This document shows, one piece after another, positions 49,863-58,491 of a DNA stretch of 64,000 bases; position 1 is the stretch's first letter; the number at the start of each line of letters is the position of its first letter. A program made the translations under genes and the position numbers. The notes beneath the pieces are model-generated. The model saw nothing but the letters and a program-made list of their open reading frames with translations. It was not told where the DNA came from and made no database searches. Origin of the DNA: Nonomuraea polychroma (lineage in GTDB: Bacteria > Actinomycetota > Actinomycetes > Streptosporangiales > Streptosporangiaceae); NCBI RefSeq assembly GCF_004011505.1, contig NZ_SAUN01000001.1, positions 2,666,001 through 2,730,000 on the forward strand. The letters run 5' to 3'.

Positions 49863-52010
49863 GTGACCCAGCTGAGCGATCGTGAGGCCGAACTGGTCTC
49901 CGCCCACGAGCAGGAGCGCCCGGCGCGGGAACTGGGCGGGGCGCTCCGGCTCGGCGTGTGGATCGTGGGCGGGTTGTTGTCGGTCTACTCGCTCGTCGTG
50001 GTGTTCCGGCCGGTCGAGGCGCTCGAACATCGGATGACGTTCCTGGCGGTGGCGTTGCCGCTGGTGTTCCTGTGCTACCGATCGGGGCTGTCGTCGTGGG
50101 TGAGCAGGCTGCGCCGCCAAGGCCTCCGATCGGTGCTGTCGTCATGGGCCAGGAGGCTGCGCCGCGACCCGGCCAAGGTCGCTTCCGTCGATGAGGCCGG
50201 TCCGCCGGCCGGGGCCACGGTGGACGGGCGGCCGGTCCCGCCGCAGGGCGAGGGCGAGCCCGACCCGCTGGCCGGGGTGTCACGGGCGGCGGCTCACCCC
50301 GATGGAAAACGACGCCGGAGCTCGAAAGAGCGGCCCAGCGTCGCCGACTGGCTGCTGGCCGCCGCCGCGCTGGCCGTGCTGGTCTATCCGCTGGCCGACA
50401 TCGACGCGTTCCGCGATCGGGGGTCGGGCGCGGCGCTGACGCCCCTCGACATCGTGGCGGGCCTGGCGCTGACGGTGCTGCTGCTGGAGGCGGTACGGCG
50501 GACCGTCGGCTGGGCCCTGACCATCATCTGCCTCATCTTCCTGATTTATGCCTACTACGGCTCATATCTGCCGATTGACTGGACCATCGGGCATCGCGGC
50601 TTCGACCTCGGCCAGATCGTGTCGCAGCTCTACACCGGCACCGAAGGCTTCTTCGGCGTGCCGATGCAGGTGGCCGCCAGTTACATCATCCTCTTCACGA
50701 TCTACGGCGCCGTGCTCGACTTCTCGGGCGCGAGCCGCTTCTTCATCGACCTGAGCTTCGCCGCCTTCCGCAACTCCCGCTCCGCCCCCGGCCGCACCGT
50801 CACCACGGCGGGCTTCCTGCTCGGCACGGTCTCCGGCTCAGGCGTGGCGACCACGGTCAGCCTGGGCAGCGTGGCCTGGCCGGTGCTGCGCCGGGCCGGC
50901 TACCCGAAGGAGCCGGCCGGCGGCATCCTGGCGGCCGGCGGCATCGGCGCGATCCTGTCGCCGCCCACGCTGGGCGCCGCCGCGTTCATCATCGCCGAGT
51001 ACCTCCGGGTCAGCTACCTCGAGGTGCTCCTGTACGCGACGATCCCCACGATCCTCTACTACCTCGGCATCTTCCTGGCGATCGAGATCGACTCGCGCCG
51101 CTTCGGCACCCACGCCGTGCAGGTGGACGCGCCCAAGGCCGGCAAGCTGCTGCTGCGCTTCGGCTACCACTTCAGCTCGCTCATCCTCATCATCGTGCTG
51201 ATGGCGCTGGACCGGTCGGCCTTCCAGTCGGTGGTGATCGCCACGGCGGTGGCGTTCGCGCTGTCGTTCCTCGACCCCCGGCACCGGATGACGCCCAAGC
51301 GCGTCGGGCAGGCCCTGGCGAAGGGCACGCTGGAGGTTCTGCCCGTGACCGCCGTCTGCGCGGCGGCGGGCATCATCGTCGGCGTCATCACCCAGACCGG
51401 CCTCGGGCTGAACCTGAGCGCGATCATCGTGGACTTCGCCGCCGGCAACCTGCTCCTCACCACGATCATGTCCGGCCTCGCCGTCATGCTGCTGGGCCTG
51501 GCCGTGCCGGTGACCGCGAGCTTCATCATCGCCGCCGTGATCATCGGCCCGGCGCTCACCACGCTCGGCGTCAGCCAGGCCGAGGCGTACATGTTCGTCT
51601 TCTACTACGCGGTGTTGTCGGAGGTGAGCCCGCCCACCGCGCTGTCGGCGGTCGCGGCGGCCGCGATCACGGGCGGCAACACGTACCGGACGATGATGAT
51701 GACCTGGCGGTACACACTGCCGGCGTTCCTGGTGCCGTTCGCGTTCGTGCTGACGCCGAACGGCCAGGCCCTGCTCGGGCAGGGGCCGATCGGGACCGTG
51801 CTGCTGATGGCCGCGGTGTCGGCGGTCGCGGTCGCCGCGCTCGCCATGGCCACGGGCGGGCTGACCGGCGTGCCCGAGCGGCTGATGGCGGCGGTGGCCG
51901 CGGTGCTGCTGCTGTTCCTCGAGCCCGTCCCCATCGCCGCTGGCCTGGCCGTGCTGGCCGTGGCCGCCGGCGTGCACCTCCTCAGAAGAAGCAGAAGGGA
52001 CCCAGCGTGA
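49863..52010 (+). CDS. TAXI-type TRAP transporter fused permease
   Basis: A 715-residue membrane protein in which the small (4-helix) and large (12-helix) TRAP permease subunits are fused. An N-terminal helix pair and a charged cytoplasmic linker (residues 70-150) precede the first transport segment. Core blocks include GVPMQVAASYIILFTIYGAV, GSGVATTVSLGSVAWPVLRR and GGIGAILSPPTLGAAAFII, typical of the DUF3394/TRAP fused family. It probably drives sodium-coupled uptake of a carboxylate. The linker carries a 48-bp tandem duplication. Its stop overlaps the binding-protein start by 4 bases. The GTG start has GGGGAGGA before it. Confidence 0.88.
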   Translation: MTQLSDREAELVSAHEQERPARELGGALRLGVWIVGGLLSVYSLVVVFRPVEALEHRMTFLAVALPLVFLCYRSGLSSWVSRLRRQGLRSVLSSWARRLRRDPAKVASVDEAGPPAGATVDGRPVPPQGEGEPDPLAGVSRAAAHPDGKRRRSSKERPSVADWLLAAAALAVLVYPLADIDAFRDRGSGAALTPLDIVAGLALTVLLLEAVRRTVGWALTIICLIFLIYAYYGSYLPIDWTIGHRGFDLGQIVSQLYTGTEGFFGVPMQVAASYIILFTIYGAVLDFSGASRFFIDLSFAAFRNSRSAPGRTVTTAGFLLGTVSGSGVATTVSLGSVAWPVLRRAGYPKEPAGGILAAGGIGAILSPPTLGAAAFIIAEYLRVSYLEVLLYATIPTILYYLGIFLAIEIDSRRFGTHAVQVDAPKAGKLLLRFGYHFSSLILIIVLMALDRSAFQSVVIATAVAFALSFLDPRHRMTPKRVGQALAKGTLEVLPVTAVCAAAGIIVGVITQTGLGLNLSAIIVDFAAGNLLLTTIMSGLAVMLLGLAVPVTASFIIAAVIIGPALTTLGVSQAEAYMFVFYYAVLSEVSPPTALSAVAAAAITGGNTYRTMMMTWRYTLPAFLVPFAFVLTPNGQALLGQGPIGTVLLMAAVSAVAVAALAMATGGLTGVPERLMAAVAAVLLLFLEPVPIAAGLAVLAVAAGVHLLRRSRRDPA
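50078..50173 (+). repeat. 48-bp in-frame tandem duplication inside the TRAP permease gene
   Basis: The unit starting CCGATCGGGGCTGTCGTC at 50078 is repeated as CCGATCGGTGCTGTCGTC at 50126, with period 48 (16 codons). The encoded segments are SGLSSWVSRLRRQGLR and SVLSSWARRLRRDPAK. It lies in the cytoplasmic linker. Confidence 0.75.
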
Positions 52011-52954
52011 AGCGGACCATTGCGATAGTCGCCGCAGCCGTCCTTACCGTGGCGGGCTGCGGCGGCGGAGGCGCCGGCGGGTCGGGCAACCGGCTGTCGA
52101 TCGCCACCGGCGGCACGACGGGCGTCTACTACGTGTACGGCGGCGGCCTGGCCAAGCAGCTGTCGGCGAACATCGCCAACACCCAGGCCACCGCGTCGGT
52201 CACCTCGGCCTCGGTCGAGAACATCAAGCTGCTGGCCGGCGGCAAGGCCGACATCGGCTTCTCCCAGATGGACACCGCGGCCGACGCGGTCAACGGCAAG
52301 GACACCTTCACCGCCAAGCAGCCGATCAAGGCGATCGCCCGCATCTACGACAACTACGCGCACGTCGTGGTCGCCCCCGGCGTCGAGGCGACCAAGGTGG
52401 CCGACCTGAAGGGCAAGCGCGTCTCACTCGGCCCGGCCAACTCCGGCACCCAGGTCGTGGCCCGGCGCATGCTGGAGGCGGCCGGACTGAACCCCGACAC
52501 CGACATCACCAAGCAGCAGCTGTCGATCAACGAGTCGGTGCAGGCCGCCAAGGACGGCACCATCGACGCCTTCTTCTGGGTCGGCGGCCTGCCCACGGCC
52601 GGCATCACCGACCTGGCCACGAGCAAGCCGGACATGAAGATGCTCGACACGTCCGACGTCCTGGCGAAGATGCAGTCGACGTACGGGCAGCAGTACGTCT
52701 CCCTCGACGTCGACATGTCCGTCTACAAGCTGGACGGCACGGTCAAGACCGTCGGCATCGGCAACGTGCTGCTCGTGCCCGACAAGATGAGCGAGCAACT
52801 CGCGTACGACATCACCAAGACCCTGTTCGAGAAGAAGACCGAGTTGTCGGCCGTGCACCCGGAGGCCAAGAAGCTCGACGTGAAGCTCGGCCAGGAGGTC
52901 ACCCCGGTCGAGCTGCACCCGGGCGCGGCCCGCTACTACAAGGAAAAGGCCTGA
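52007..52954 (+). CDS. TAXI-family TRAP solute-binding lipoprotein
   Basis: A 315-residue extracytoplasmic receptor. The signal ends with the lipobox LTVAGCGGGG, so it is membrane-tethered. The TAXI signature begins with IATGGTTGVYYVYGGGLAKQ, followed by VTSASVENIKLLAGGKADIG and a long substrate-binding domain with FFWVGGLPTAGITDLA. It overlaps the permease gene by 4 bases (GTGA), making a binding-protein-dependent secondary transporter. A DUF1850 gene follows, as in other TAXI operons. The substrate is probably a dicarboxylate or amino acid, which is inference. Confidence 0.92.
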   Translation: MKRTIAIVAAAVLTVAGCGGGGAGGSGNRLSIATGGTTGVYYVYGGGLAKQLSANIANTQATASVTSASVENIKLLAGGKADIGFSQMDTAADAVNGKDTFTAKQPIKAIARIYDNYAHVVVAPGVEATKVADLKGKRVSLGPANSGTQVVARRMLEAAGLNPDTDITKQQLSINESVQAAKDGTIDAFFWVGGLPTAGITDLATSKPDMKMLDTSDVLAKMQSTYGQQYVSLDVDMSVYKLDGTVKTVGIGNVLLVPDKMSEQLAYDITKTLFEKKTELSAVHPEAKKLDVKLGQEVTPVELHPGAARYYKEKA

Positions 52955-52980
52955 TCAGGCTGCTGCTCGCGGTCGCGACG

Positions 52981-53442
52981 GTGATGGCGCTCGGCTCCGG
53001 CGGCGGCGCCGGGCGCCTCACCGTGAACGGCCTGCCCGTCTCCGGCGGCTTCATGATCGGGTACGTGCATTCGATCTACAAGGCGCCGACGGCGGAGGTG
53101 TTCACGATAGAGGGCCGTCGTTTCACCATGCGGGCGGTCCTCTCGGCCAACGAGAGTGTGCTCGACTACTACGCCCTGGCGGGCGCCCGCAGCCGGACCC
53201 GATCAGGCGCCTGGATGTTGCGCCTGGCCGAGCCCGCCACGTACGAGGAGCTGTCGCTGCTGACGACTTCGATCGGCCGCCGCACCCTGCTGGCCGGCGA
53301 GCGATGCCTGCCGCTCTTCCCGGAGGCCGGGGCGGCCGAGGTGCGACTGGCCGTGGAGCTGACGCTCGAGGCCAGGGGCGAGCCCTGCCGCCCGCCCTAT
53401 GACCAGTCCCTCCTCGTGAACGCCGTGGAGATCGTGCCCTAG
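52981..53442 (+). CDS. DUF1850 protein of the TAXI-TRAP operon
   Basis: A 153-residue protein from the GTG at 52981. The sequence GGFMIGYVHSIYKAPTAEVF near the N-terminus and later VDYYAL-type segments fit DUF1850, a small domain found next to TAXI-TRAP permeases. The frame stays open upstream to a CTG at 52951 that overlaps the previous stop in CTGA. Translation from there would add a hydrophobic signal-like segment (IRLLLAVATVMALGSGGG), so the true start may be the rare CTG. The gene's end overlaps the convergent DUF72 gene by 4 bases. Function is unknown. Confidence 0.75.
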   Translation: MMALGSGGGAGRLTVNGLPVSGGFMIGYVHSIYKAPTAEVFTIEGRRFTMRAVLSANESVLDYYALAGARSRTRSGAWMLRLAEPATYEELSLLTTSIGRRTLLAGERCLPLFPEAGAAEVRLAVELTLEARGEPCRPPYDQSLLVNAVEIVP

Positions 53443-54152
53443 ACCAGTCGGGCGAATCGTCGCGCGTTCCGCACCGCGGCCCCTCCGAGGTCGTTGTTGA
53501 AGTACACGCAGACGTCCTCCCAGCCGGCCTCCCGCACCCGCCCGGCCCAGGTGCGCAGGGAGGTCTCGCCGTACTCGACGCCGCCCCGGCCCCGCCCGTG
53601 GTGCATGCGCACGTACCCCCAGTCCGCTGTGCGCCAGAGCGGGTTCTGCGGGCGGCCCAGCCGGTCCGCCCAGCACAGGGCGGCCCCATGGGCGCTCATC
53701 ACGTCACGGACCTCGTCGGTCCACCAGGACGTGTGCCGCGGCTCCACGGCCACCCGCACGTCGCGCGGGAAGCACGCCAGGCATCTGTCGAGCCTGCCCG
53801 GTTCGGCCCTGAGCGTCGGCGGCAGTTGCAGCAGGATCGGGCCGAGCTTCTCCTTCAGCGCCGCGGCGGCGCCCATCAGCCGCTGGACCGGCTCCTCCGG
53901 CTCGTCCAGCCGCTTGATGTGGGTGAGGTACCGGCTGGCCTTGACCGCCATCACGAACCCGTCCGGCGTGCGCTCCCGCCAGGCGGCGAACGTCTCCGGG
54001 CTGGGCAGCCGGTAGAAGGCGTTGTTGCTCTCGACGGTCGGGAACTCCCGCGCGTACGCCTCCAGCCAGAGCCGCTGCGGCAGGCCCTGCGGATACAGCA
54101 CCCCCCGCCAGTCCTTGTACTGCCACCCTGAGGTGCCGACCAGCCATGCCAT
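53439..54152 (-). CDS. DUF72 protein 1
   Basis: A 237-residue TIM-barrel protein of the DUF72 family. The N-terminal block LVGTSGWQYKDWRGVLYPQG and the later VESNNAFYRLPSPETFAAW and FVMAVKASRYLTHIKRL blocks are characteristic. Members resemble metal-dependent sugar-isomerase-like barrels, but no reaction is established. The length is usual. A second DUF72 gene of different subtype lies at 56781. Confidence 0.9.
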   Translation of the reverse strand: MAWLVGTSGWQYKDWRGVLYPQGLPQRLWLEAYAREFPTVESNNAFYRLPSPETFAAWRERTPDGFVMAVKASRYLTHIKRLDEPEEPVQRLMGAAAALKEKLGPILLQLPPTLRAEPGRLDRCLACFPRDVRVAVEPRHTSWWTDEVRDVMSAHGAALCWADRLGRPQNPLWRTADWGYVRMHHGRGRGGVEYGETSLRTWAGRVREAGWEDVCVYFNNDLGGAAVRNARRFARLV

Positions 54153-54224
54153 GCTTTACGCCTACCCTGACCCCCGCCGTGCAGTACTGTCACTAGTCGT
54201 CAGCCGAGGAGGACCTACACGTCG

Positions 54225-55817
54225 ATGGGCGCCAATCACGCGCACGGCACCGCCGTCCCCAACTCGCGGCGCACGCTCATGGCCACCCTGGCCGCGCTGG
54301 TGCCGCTGGCGATCGTCACGCTGGCGGGCCTGCTGTGGCTCTGGCCGGACGGCCGGCACGACACCGGCACGCCGCCGCAGTCCAGCGTCGAGCGGCTCAC
54401 CGGGACGGTCACCAGCGTCACGCTCAAACCCTGCCCGGCCGTCACGGAAGGCGCTCCCAAGCCGGACCCCGCCACCTGCGGCAACGCGACCGTCACGGTC
54501 GGGGACGGGCCAGACGTCGGCAAGGACGTCGCGCTCCGCCTGCCCACCGGCCCCGGGGCGCAGCGGTTCGCCCCGGGCGACGACGTGATCCTGCTGCGCG
54601 ACGCGGACGGCGCCTACCAGATCTCCGACCACGACCGGGCGTTGCCGCTGTGGTTGCTCGGGGCGGCGTTCGCGCTGGCGGTGATCGCCTTCGGCCGCTG
54701 GCGCGGGCTCACCGCGCTCGTGGGGCTGGCGGTCACGTTCGTGCTGCTGCTGACGTTCGTCATCCCCGGCATCCTCGAGGGCAAGCCGCCCATGCTGGTG
54801 GCCATCGTCGGGTCGGCCGCGATCATGCTGATCGTGCTCTACCTGACGCACGGCTTCTCACCGTCCACCTCCGTGGCCGTGCTGGGCACGCTGGCCGCTC
54901 TCGCGCTGACCGGCGTGCTGTCGTACGGGGCGCTGGGGTTCGCCAAGCTCAACGGCATCACCGACGACAGCTCGCTGATGCTGGGCATGAGCGTGTCGAT
55001 CGACACGCAGGGACTCCTGCTGGCCGGGATCATCATCGGCGCGCTCGGGGTGCTGGACGACGTCACGGTCACGCAGGCGGTGACGGTGGCCGAACTGGCG
55101 CAGGCCAACCCCTCGTACGGGTTCGCGCGCCTCTACCGGGCGGCCGGCCGCATCGGGCGGGCGCACATCGCATCGGTGATCAACACCATCATTCTGGCGT
55201 ACGCGGGGGCGTCGCTGCCGTTGCTGCTGCTGTTCAGCATCGGCTCCCAGCCCTTGGGGGACGTGCTGACGACACCGGTGATCATGCAGGAGATCGTCCG
55301 CAGCGTGGTCGGCACGCTCGGCCTCATCTCGGCCGTCCCCATCACCACCGCCCTGGCGGCCCTGACCGCCGCTCGCCACGCCACGCCGGAGTCTTCCCGT
55401 GACGGGGACGAGGAGCTCTCCAGCCGCCGCGAAGGCCTCCCCAGCCGCCGGGACAGGCGCGAAGGCGTCTCCATCCGCCGGGGCAGGCGCGAAGGCGTCT
55501 CCGGCCGCCCAGACGGGCCCGAGGACTTCTTCAGCCGCGGGGACGACGACGTGGCCGACGACTTCTTCAGCCGTCAGGACGACGACGATCGGGACGACTT
55601 CTTCTCAGACCCAGGCGATCGCCGTGAGACCGGCCCGGACCGCCCCCGCGACACCCCGATCCCGGAAGGCGGCTTCTTCACCCCGGCTTCGATCCGTCCC
55701 GGCGCTCCAGAGAGCCCGCCCGGGCATCCCGCCACGCGCCCCGCCGAGCGGGCCAGGCAAGGCGATGCCGCCGACCGGCCGCCGCCCGCACGTCATCGCC
55801 GCCGCCCGGGCGCGTAG
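54225..55817 (+). CDS. YibE/F-family membrane protein with a repetitive acidic tail
   Basis: A 530-residue protein. Residues 15-400 match the YibE/F family: an N-terminal helix, an extracytoplasmic beta domain with LTGTVTSVTLKPCPAVTEGA, then seven or more helices including DSSLMLGMSVSIDTQGLLLA and GALGVLDDVTVTQAVTVAEL. From about residue 395 the tail is hydrophilic, with repeated RREGVS units and three copies of an acidic DDFFS/EDFFS unit. This tail is not part of the family and is probably disordered and cytoplasmic. GAGGAGG lies 12 bases before the ATG. Function is unknown; transport of small ions has been suggested for the family. Confidence 0.85.
   Translation: MGANHAHGTAVPNSRRTLMATLAALVPLAIVTLAGLLWLWPDGRHDTGTPPQSSVERLTGTVTSVTLKPCPAVTEGAPKPDPATCGNATVTVGDGPDVGKDVALRLPTGPGAQRFAPGDDVILLRDADGAYQISDHDRALPLWLLGAAFALAVIAFGRWRGLTALVGLAVTFVLLLTFVIPGILEGKPPMLVAIVGSAAIMLIVLYLTHGFSPSTSVAVLGTLAALALTGVLSYGALGFAKLNGITDDSSLMLGMSVSIDTQGLLLAGIIIGALGVLDDVTVTQAVTVAELAQANPSYGFARLYRAAGRIGRAHIASVINTIILAYAGASLPLLLLFSIGSQPLGDVLTTPVIMQEIVRSVVGTLGLISAVPITTALAALTAARHATPESSRDGDEELSSRREGLPSRRDRREGVSIRRGRREGVSGRPDGPEDFFSRGDDDVADDFFSRQDDDDRDDFFSDPGDRRETGPDRPRDTPIPEGGFFTPASIRPGAPESPPGHPATRPAERARQGDAADRPPPARHRRRPGA
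55405..55615 (+). repeat. repetitive DNA in the YibE/F C-terminal tail
   Basis: About 210 bases encode short near-repeats. They are RREG(L/V)-type units (from GACAGGCGCGAAGGCGTCTC and GGCAGGCGCGAAGGCGTCTC, 30 bp apart) and then FFSRGDDD, FFSRQDDDD and FFSDPGD units. Copies differ by point changes. Confidence 0.6.
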
Positions 55818-55854
55818 GGGACGTCGCCGCGTCCGGCGCCTGCCGGGCGGGCGC

Positions 55855-56715
55855 CTAGGAATACGCTTCGGTGCTGCCGTCCACCCGCAGCTTGCGCCGC
55901 GCCCGCTCGTAGAACGTGGTGCCGACCCTGACCACCTTGGCCGCGCCCGGCCACGCGCTCACCGTGATCTGGTCGCCGGGGCACAGGTGCCTGACCACGG
56001 CCCCGTCCACCTCGACCGCCAGCCGCCCGCTGCTGGGCAGCACCTCCAGCGTGACGTCCTCGTCCGCGGGCAGCACCAGGGCCCGGTTGAACGCCGAGTG
56101 CGCCGCGGCCGGCACCACCAGGATGGCCTCCACCCGGGGCGACACGATGGGCCCTCCGGCGGAGAAGCTGTAGGCGGTCGAGCCGGTGGAGGTCGCCACG
56201 ATCACCGCGTCCGCGGCGTACCGCACGAAATCGCTGCCCGCCGGGGTGACGGACACGGCCGCCAGCCCTTCCCCGGGGATCCGTACGAGCGCGATGTCGT
56301 TGAAGGCGGTCACCTCCACGCCCCCGACCCGGCTCCTGATCGCCATGCGCGGCTCGACCGTGTAGCGGTGCCCGTCGATGGCCGACAGCGTGTCGGCCAA
56401 CTCGTCCACGTCGATCTCCGCGAGGAACCCGAGCCGGCCCAGGTTGACCCCGAGTATGGGCGTCGGCCGCCCGGCGAGCAGCCGCATGGTGCGCAGCATC
56501 GTCCCGTCGCCGCCGAGCCCGACCAGCAGATCGGCCCGCTCGACGAGGGCGTCGGCGTCCACGGCCACGGCGGTGCAGTCGATCCGCCCCACTTCCTCAG
56601 GTAGTCCCAGCACCGTGGCGCCCTTGCCCGCCGCCCAGCGCAGGATGGTGTCTATCGCCTTCCTGGAGTCGCGCTGCGGGTGCAACACCAGCCCAACCGT
56701 CCCGACCATGCCCAT
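55855..56715 (-). CDS. nadK: NAD kinase
   Basis: A 286-residue ATP/polyphosphate-NAD kinase. The GGDGT motif is at residues 68-72 (LGGDGTML), the NE/D region reads GVNLGRLGFLAEID, and ATSTGSTAYSFSAGGPIV is the classical substrate-binding loop. All conserved residues of the family are present, and the length is normal. It makes NADP from NAD. The ATG at 56715 is preceded by AAGG at 8 bases; an ATG two codons later is possible. Actinomycetes often have more than one NAD kinase, so this may be a paralogue. Confidence 0.93.
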   Translation of the reverse strand: MGMVGTVGLVLHPQRDSRKAIDTILRWAAGKGATVLGLPEEVGRIDCTAVAVDADALVERADLLVGLGGDGTMLRTMRLLAGRPTPILGVNLGRLGFLAEIDVDELADTLSAIDGHRYTVEPRMAIRSRVGGVEVTAFNDIALVRIPGEGLAAVSVTPAGSDFVRYAADAVIVATSTGSTAYSFSAGGPIVSPRVEAILVVPAAAHSAFNRALVLPADEDVTLEVLPSSGRLAVEVDGAVVRHLCPGDQITVSAWPGAAKVVRVGTTFYERARRKLRVDGSTEAYS

Positions 56716-56780
56716 GGGGCCAACCTTACGTCTCCCGCGCGGCGTGCCGTCCGGGCGGGACCTCCGATAGCGTCGCGTTC

Positions 56781-57632
56781 ATGCGGCTTCATGTGGGATG
56801 CGCGATGTGGACGCACGCGTCGTGGCAGGGCCGGTTCCTGCCCGGCCCGCTCCCGCCCGGTGAGCGCCTGCGCGCGTACGCGACCTGGTGCAACGCGGTG
56901 GAGGGCAACACGACGTTCTACGCGACGCCGACGAGGGCGACCGTGGAGTCATGGGCCGCCCAGACCGGCCCGGACTTCCGCTTCGTCATCAAACTTCCCA
57001 AGCCCATCACCCACGAGCACCGCCTGACCGGCACCGACGACCAGCTGCGCGCCTTCCTGGAGGCCATGGAGCCGCTCGGCCCGCGGACGCACGCCCTGTG
57101 GGTGCAGCTGCCGGGCTCGTTCGGCCCCGCCGACCTGGGTGCGCTGGCGGCGTTCCTGCGCAGCCTCCCTCGGAACCACCGGTATGCGGTGGAGGTCCGG
57201 CACCGGGCGTTCTTCGAGGAGGAGCGCGCGGAACGGCTCTTGGAGCGGGTCCTGGCCACCGTCGACGCCGAGTGGGTCCCGTTCGACACCACCGCGCTCT
57301 TCGCCGACCGGCCGGCCAGCGACGCCGAACGCGACGCGTGGACCAAGAAACCGCGGGTGCCGCGCCGCTCGCGGGCACTGACCGGCCACCCGATCGTCCG
57401 CTACCTGGGACGCGACGCCACGGACCGTACGGTGGAGGGCTGGCGGCCGTGGCTGGACACGGTCTGCGACTGGCTACGCGAAGGCCGGTCCCCGACCGTC
57501 TTCATCCACACACCGGACAACGCCGACGCGCTGACGCTGGCCCGCCGCTTCCACGACGAGGTCCGCGCCCGCCTGCCCGAACTGGAGCTGCTGCCCGACC
57601 CGATGCCGAACGAGCCGCTCACCCTCTTCTGA
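56781..57632 (+). CDS. DUF72 protein 2
   Basis: A 283-residue DUF72 TIM-barrel protein. The start LHVGCAMWTHASWQGRFLP and the segments VEGNTTFYATPTRATVESW and FVIKLPKPITHEHRL fit the family. A 46-residue longer C-terminal half, with TVFIHTPDNADALTLARRFH, distinguishes it from the one at 53439. Catalytic function is unknown. It is divergent from the NAD kinase gene by 65 bases. Confidence 0.9.
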   Translation: MRLHVGCAMWTHASWQGRFLPGPLPPGERLRAYATWCNAVEGNTTFYATPTRATVESWAAQTGPDFRFVIKLPKPITHEHRLTGTDDQLRAFLEAMEPLGPRTHALWVQLPGSFGPADLGALAAFLRSLPRNHRYAVEVRHRAFFEEERAERLLERVLATVDAEWVPFDTTALFADRPASDAERDAWTKKPRVPRRSRALTGHPIVRYLGRDATDRTVEGWRPWLDTVCDWLREGRSPTVFIHTPDNADALTLARRFHDEVRARLPELELLPDPMPNEPLTLF

Positions 57633-57798
57633 GCGCTCCCACCGCGGCGCGTACGGCGCCCGAAGGCCGTTACCCGCTCGAAGGGCGCTCGTCCGCCGCC
57701 TGCAGTCGCGCTGGGCCCAATCCTCGATGAGCCGAGGCGTGTTGCCGGGAGAAGCCCGTGCGCGGGGAAGGCCACATGATCGCGTAATCTTTCGTGCC

Positions 57799-58386
57799 AT
57801 GACTGCCGACATCGTGGCCAAACGGGTGACCAACCTGCTGGCGCCGCAGGTGCTGGTGATCCTCATGCCGCCCGTCGTGGGACTGCTCGCCCAAGGGTGG
57901 CGCGGGGCGGTGTGGGGGATGGTGGCGTCGGCGTTCTGCGGCGGGGTGCCGGCGACGGTGATCGCGCTCGGGGTGCGGTCCGGGCGGCTGGATTCGCATC
58001 ACATCGTGGATCGGGCGCGGCGGACCCGGCCGTTGCTGGCCGCGGTCGCGGCTGTCCTGGTGGCGTTGGCGTTGCTCGTCGTGATGGGGGCGCCGACGTT
58101 GCTCGTGGCGACCGTGACGGCGATGCTGGCGGCGCTCGGGGTCACGGTGCCGGTCACGTTGCGGTGGAAGATCTCCTTTCACGCCGCCGTGTCCGCGGGC
58201 ACGGTCGTGGTGCTCGCCCACGTGCTGCCCGCCGTGCCGACCGCGATCGCCGGAGGCGCCGTCGTGGGGCTGGTGTGCTGGGCCAGGGTGCGGCTCGCGC
58301 ATCACACGTGGGCGCAGGTCCTCGCCGGCGTGGTGGTCGGCACGGTGACGACGTGGGGGACGCTGGCGGCGTTCGGGCTTGGATAG
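57799..58386 (+). CDS. PAP2-like membrane phosphoesterase (variant active site)
   Basis: A 195-residue membrane protein with five or six helices. RWKISFHAAVSAGT replaces the usual KxxxxxxRP/PSGH region, and the C-terminal block RVRLAHHTWAQVLAG has R-x5-H-x3-Q where PAP2 enzymes have R-x5-H-x3-D. This pattern recurs in an actinobacterial PAP2-like group as I recall it. The ATG at 57799 lies 8 bases after TAATCT (57785-57790), so the message is probably leaderless; an in-frame start 72 bases upstream has no other support. Activity is uncertain because of the Asp-to-Gln change. Confidence 0.75.
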   Translation: MTADIVAKRVTNLLAPQVLVILMPPVVGLLAQGWRGAVWGMVASAFCGGVPATVIALGVRSGRLDSHHIVDRARRTRPLLAAVAAVLVALALLVVMGAPTLLVATVTAMLAALGVTVPVTLRWKISFHAAVSAGTVVVLAHVLPAVPTAIAGGAVVGLVCWARVRLAHHTWAQVLAGVVVGTVTTWGTLAAFGLG

Positions 58387-58451
58387 GGCGCGGGCGACGC
58401 CGGCGGTCTTCGGGTTTGGATAGGGCGCGGGCGACGCCGGCGGTCTTCGGG
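58381..58451 (+). repeat. 34-bp direct repeat, two copies, with a degenerate third
   Basis: A 34-base unit starting GGATAGGGCGCGGGCGACGC at 58381 is repeated exactly at 58418 (period 37). A degraded third copy follows to about 58478. The first copy contains the stop codon of the PAP2-like gene. Confidence 0.85.
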
Positions 58452-58491
58452 CGGCTGGAATAGGCGCGCGGCCTTCGGGGTTGCCGCCTGC

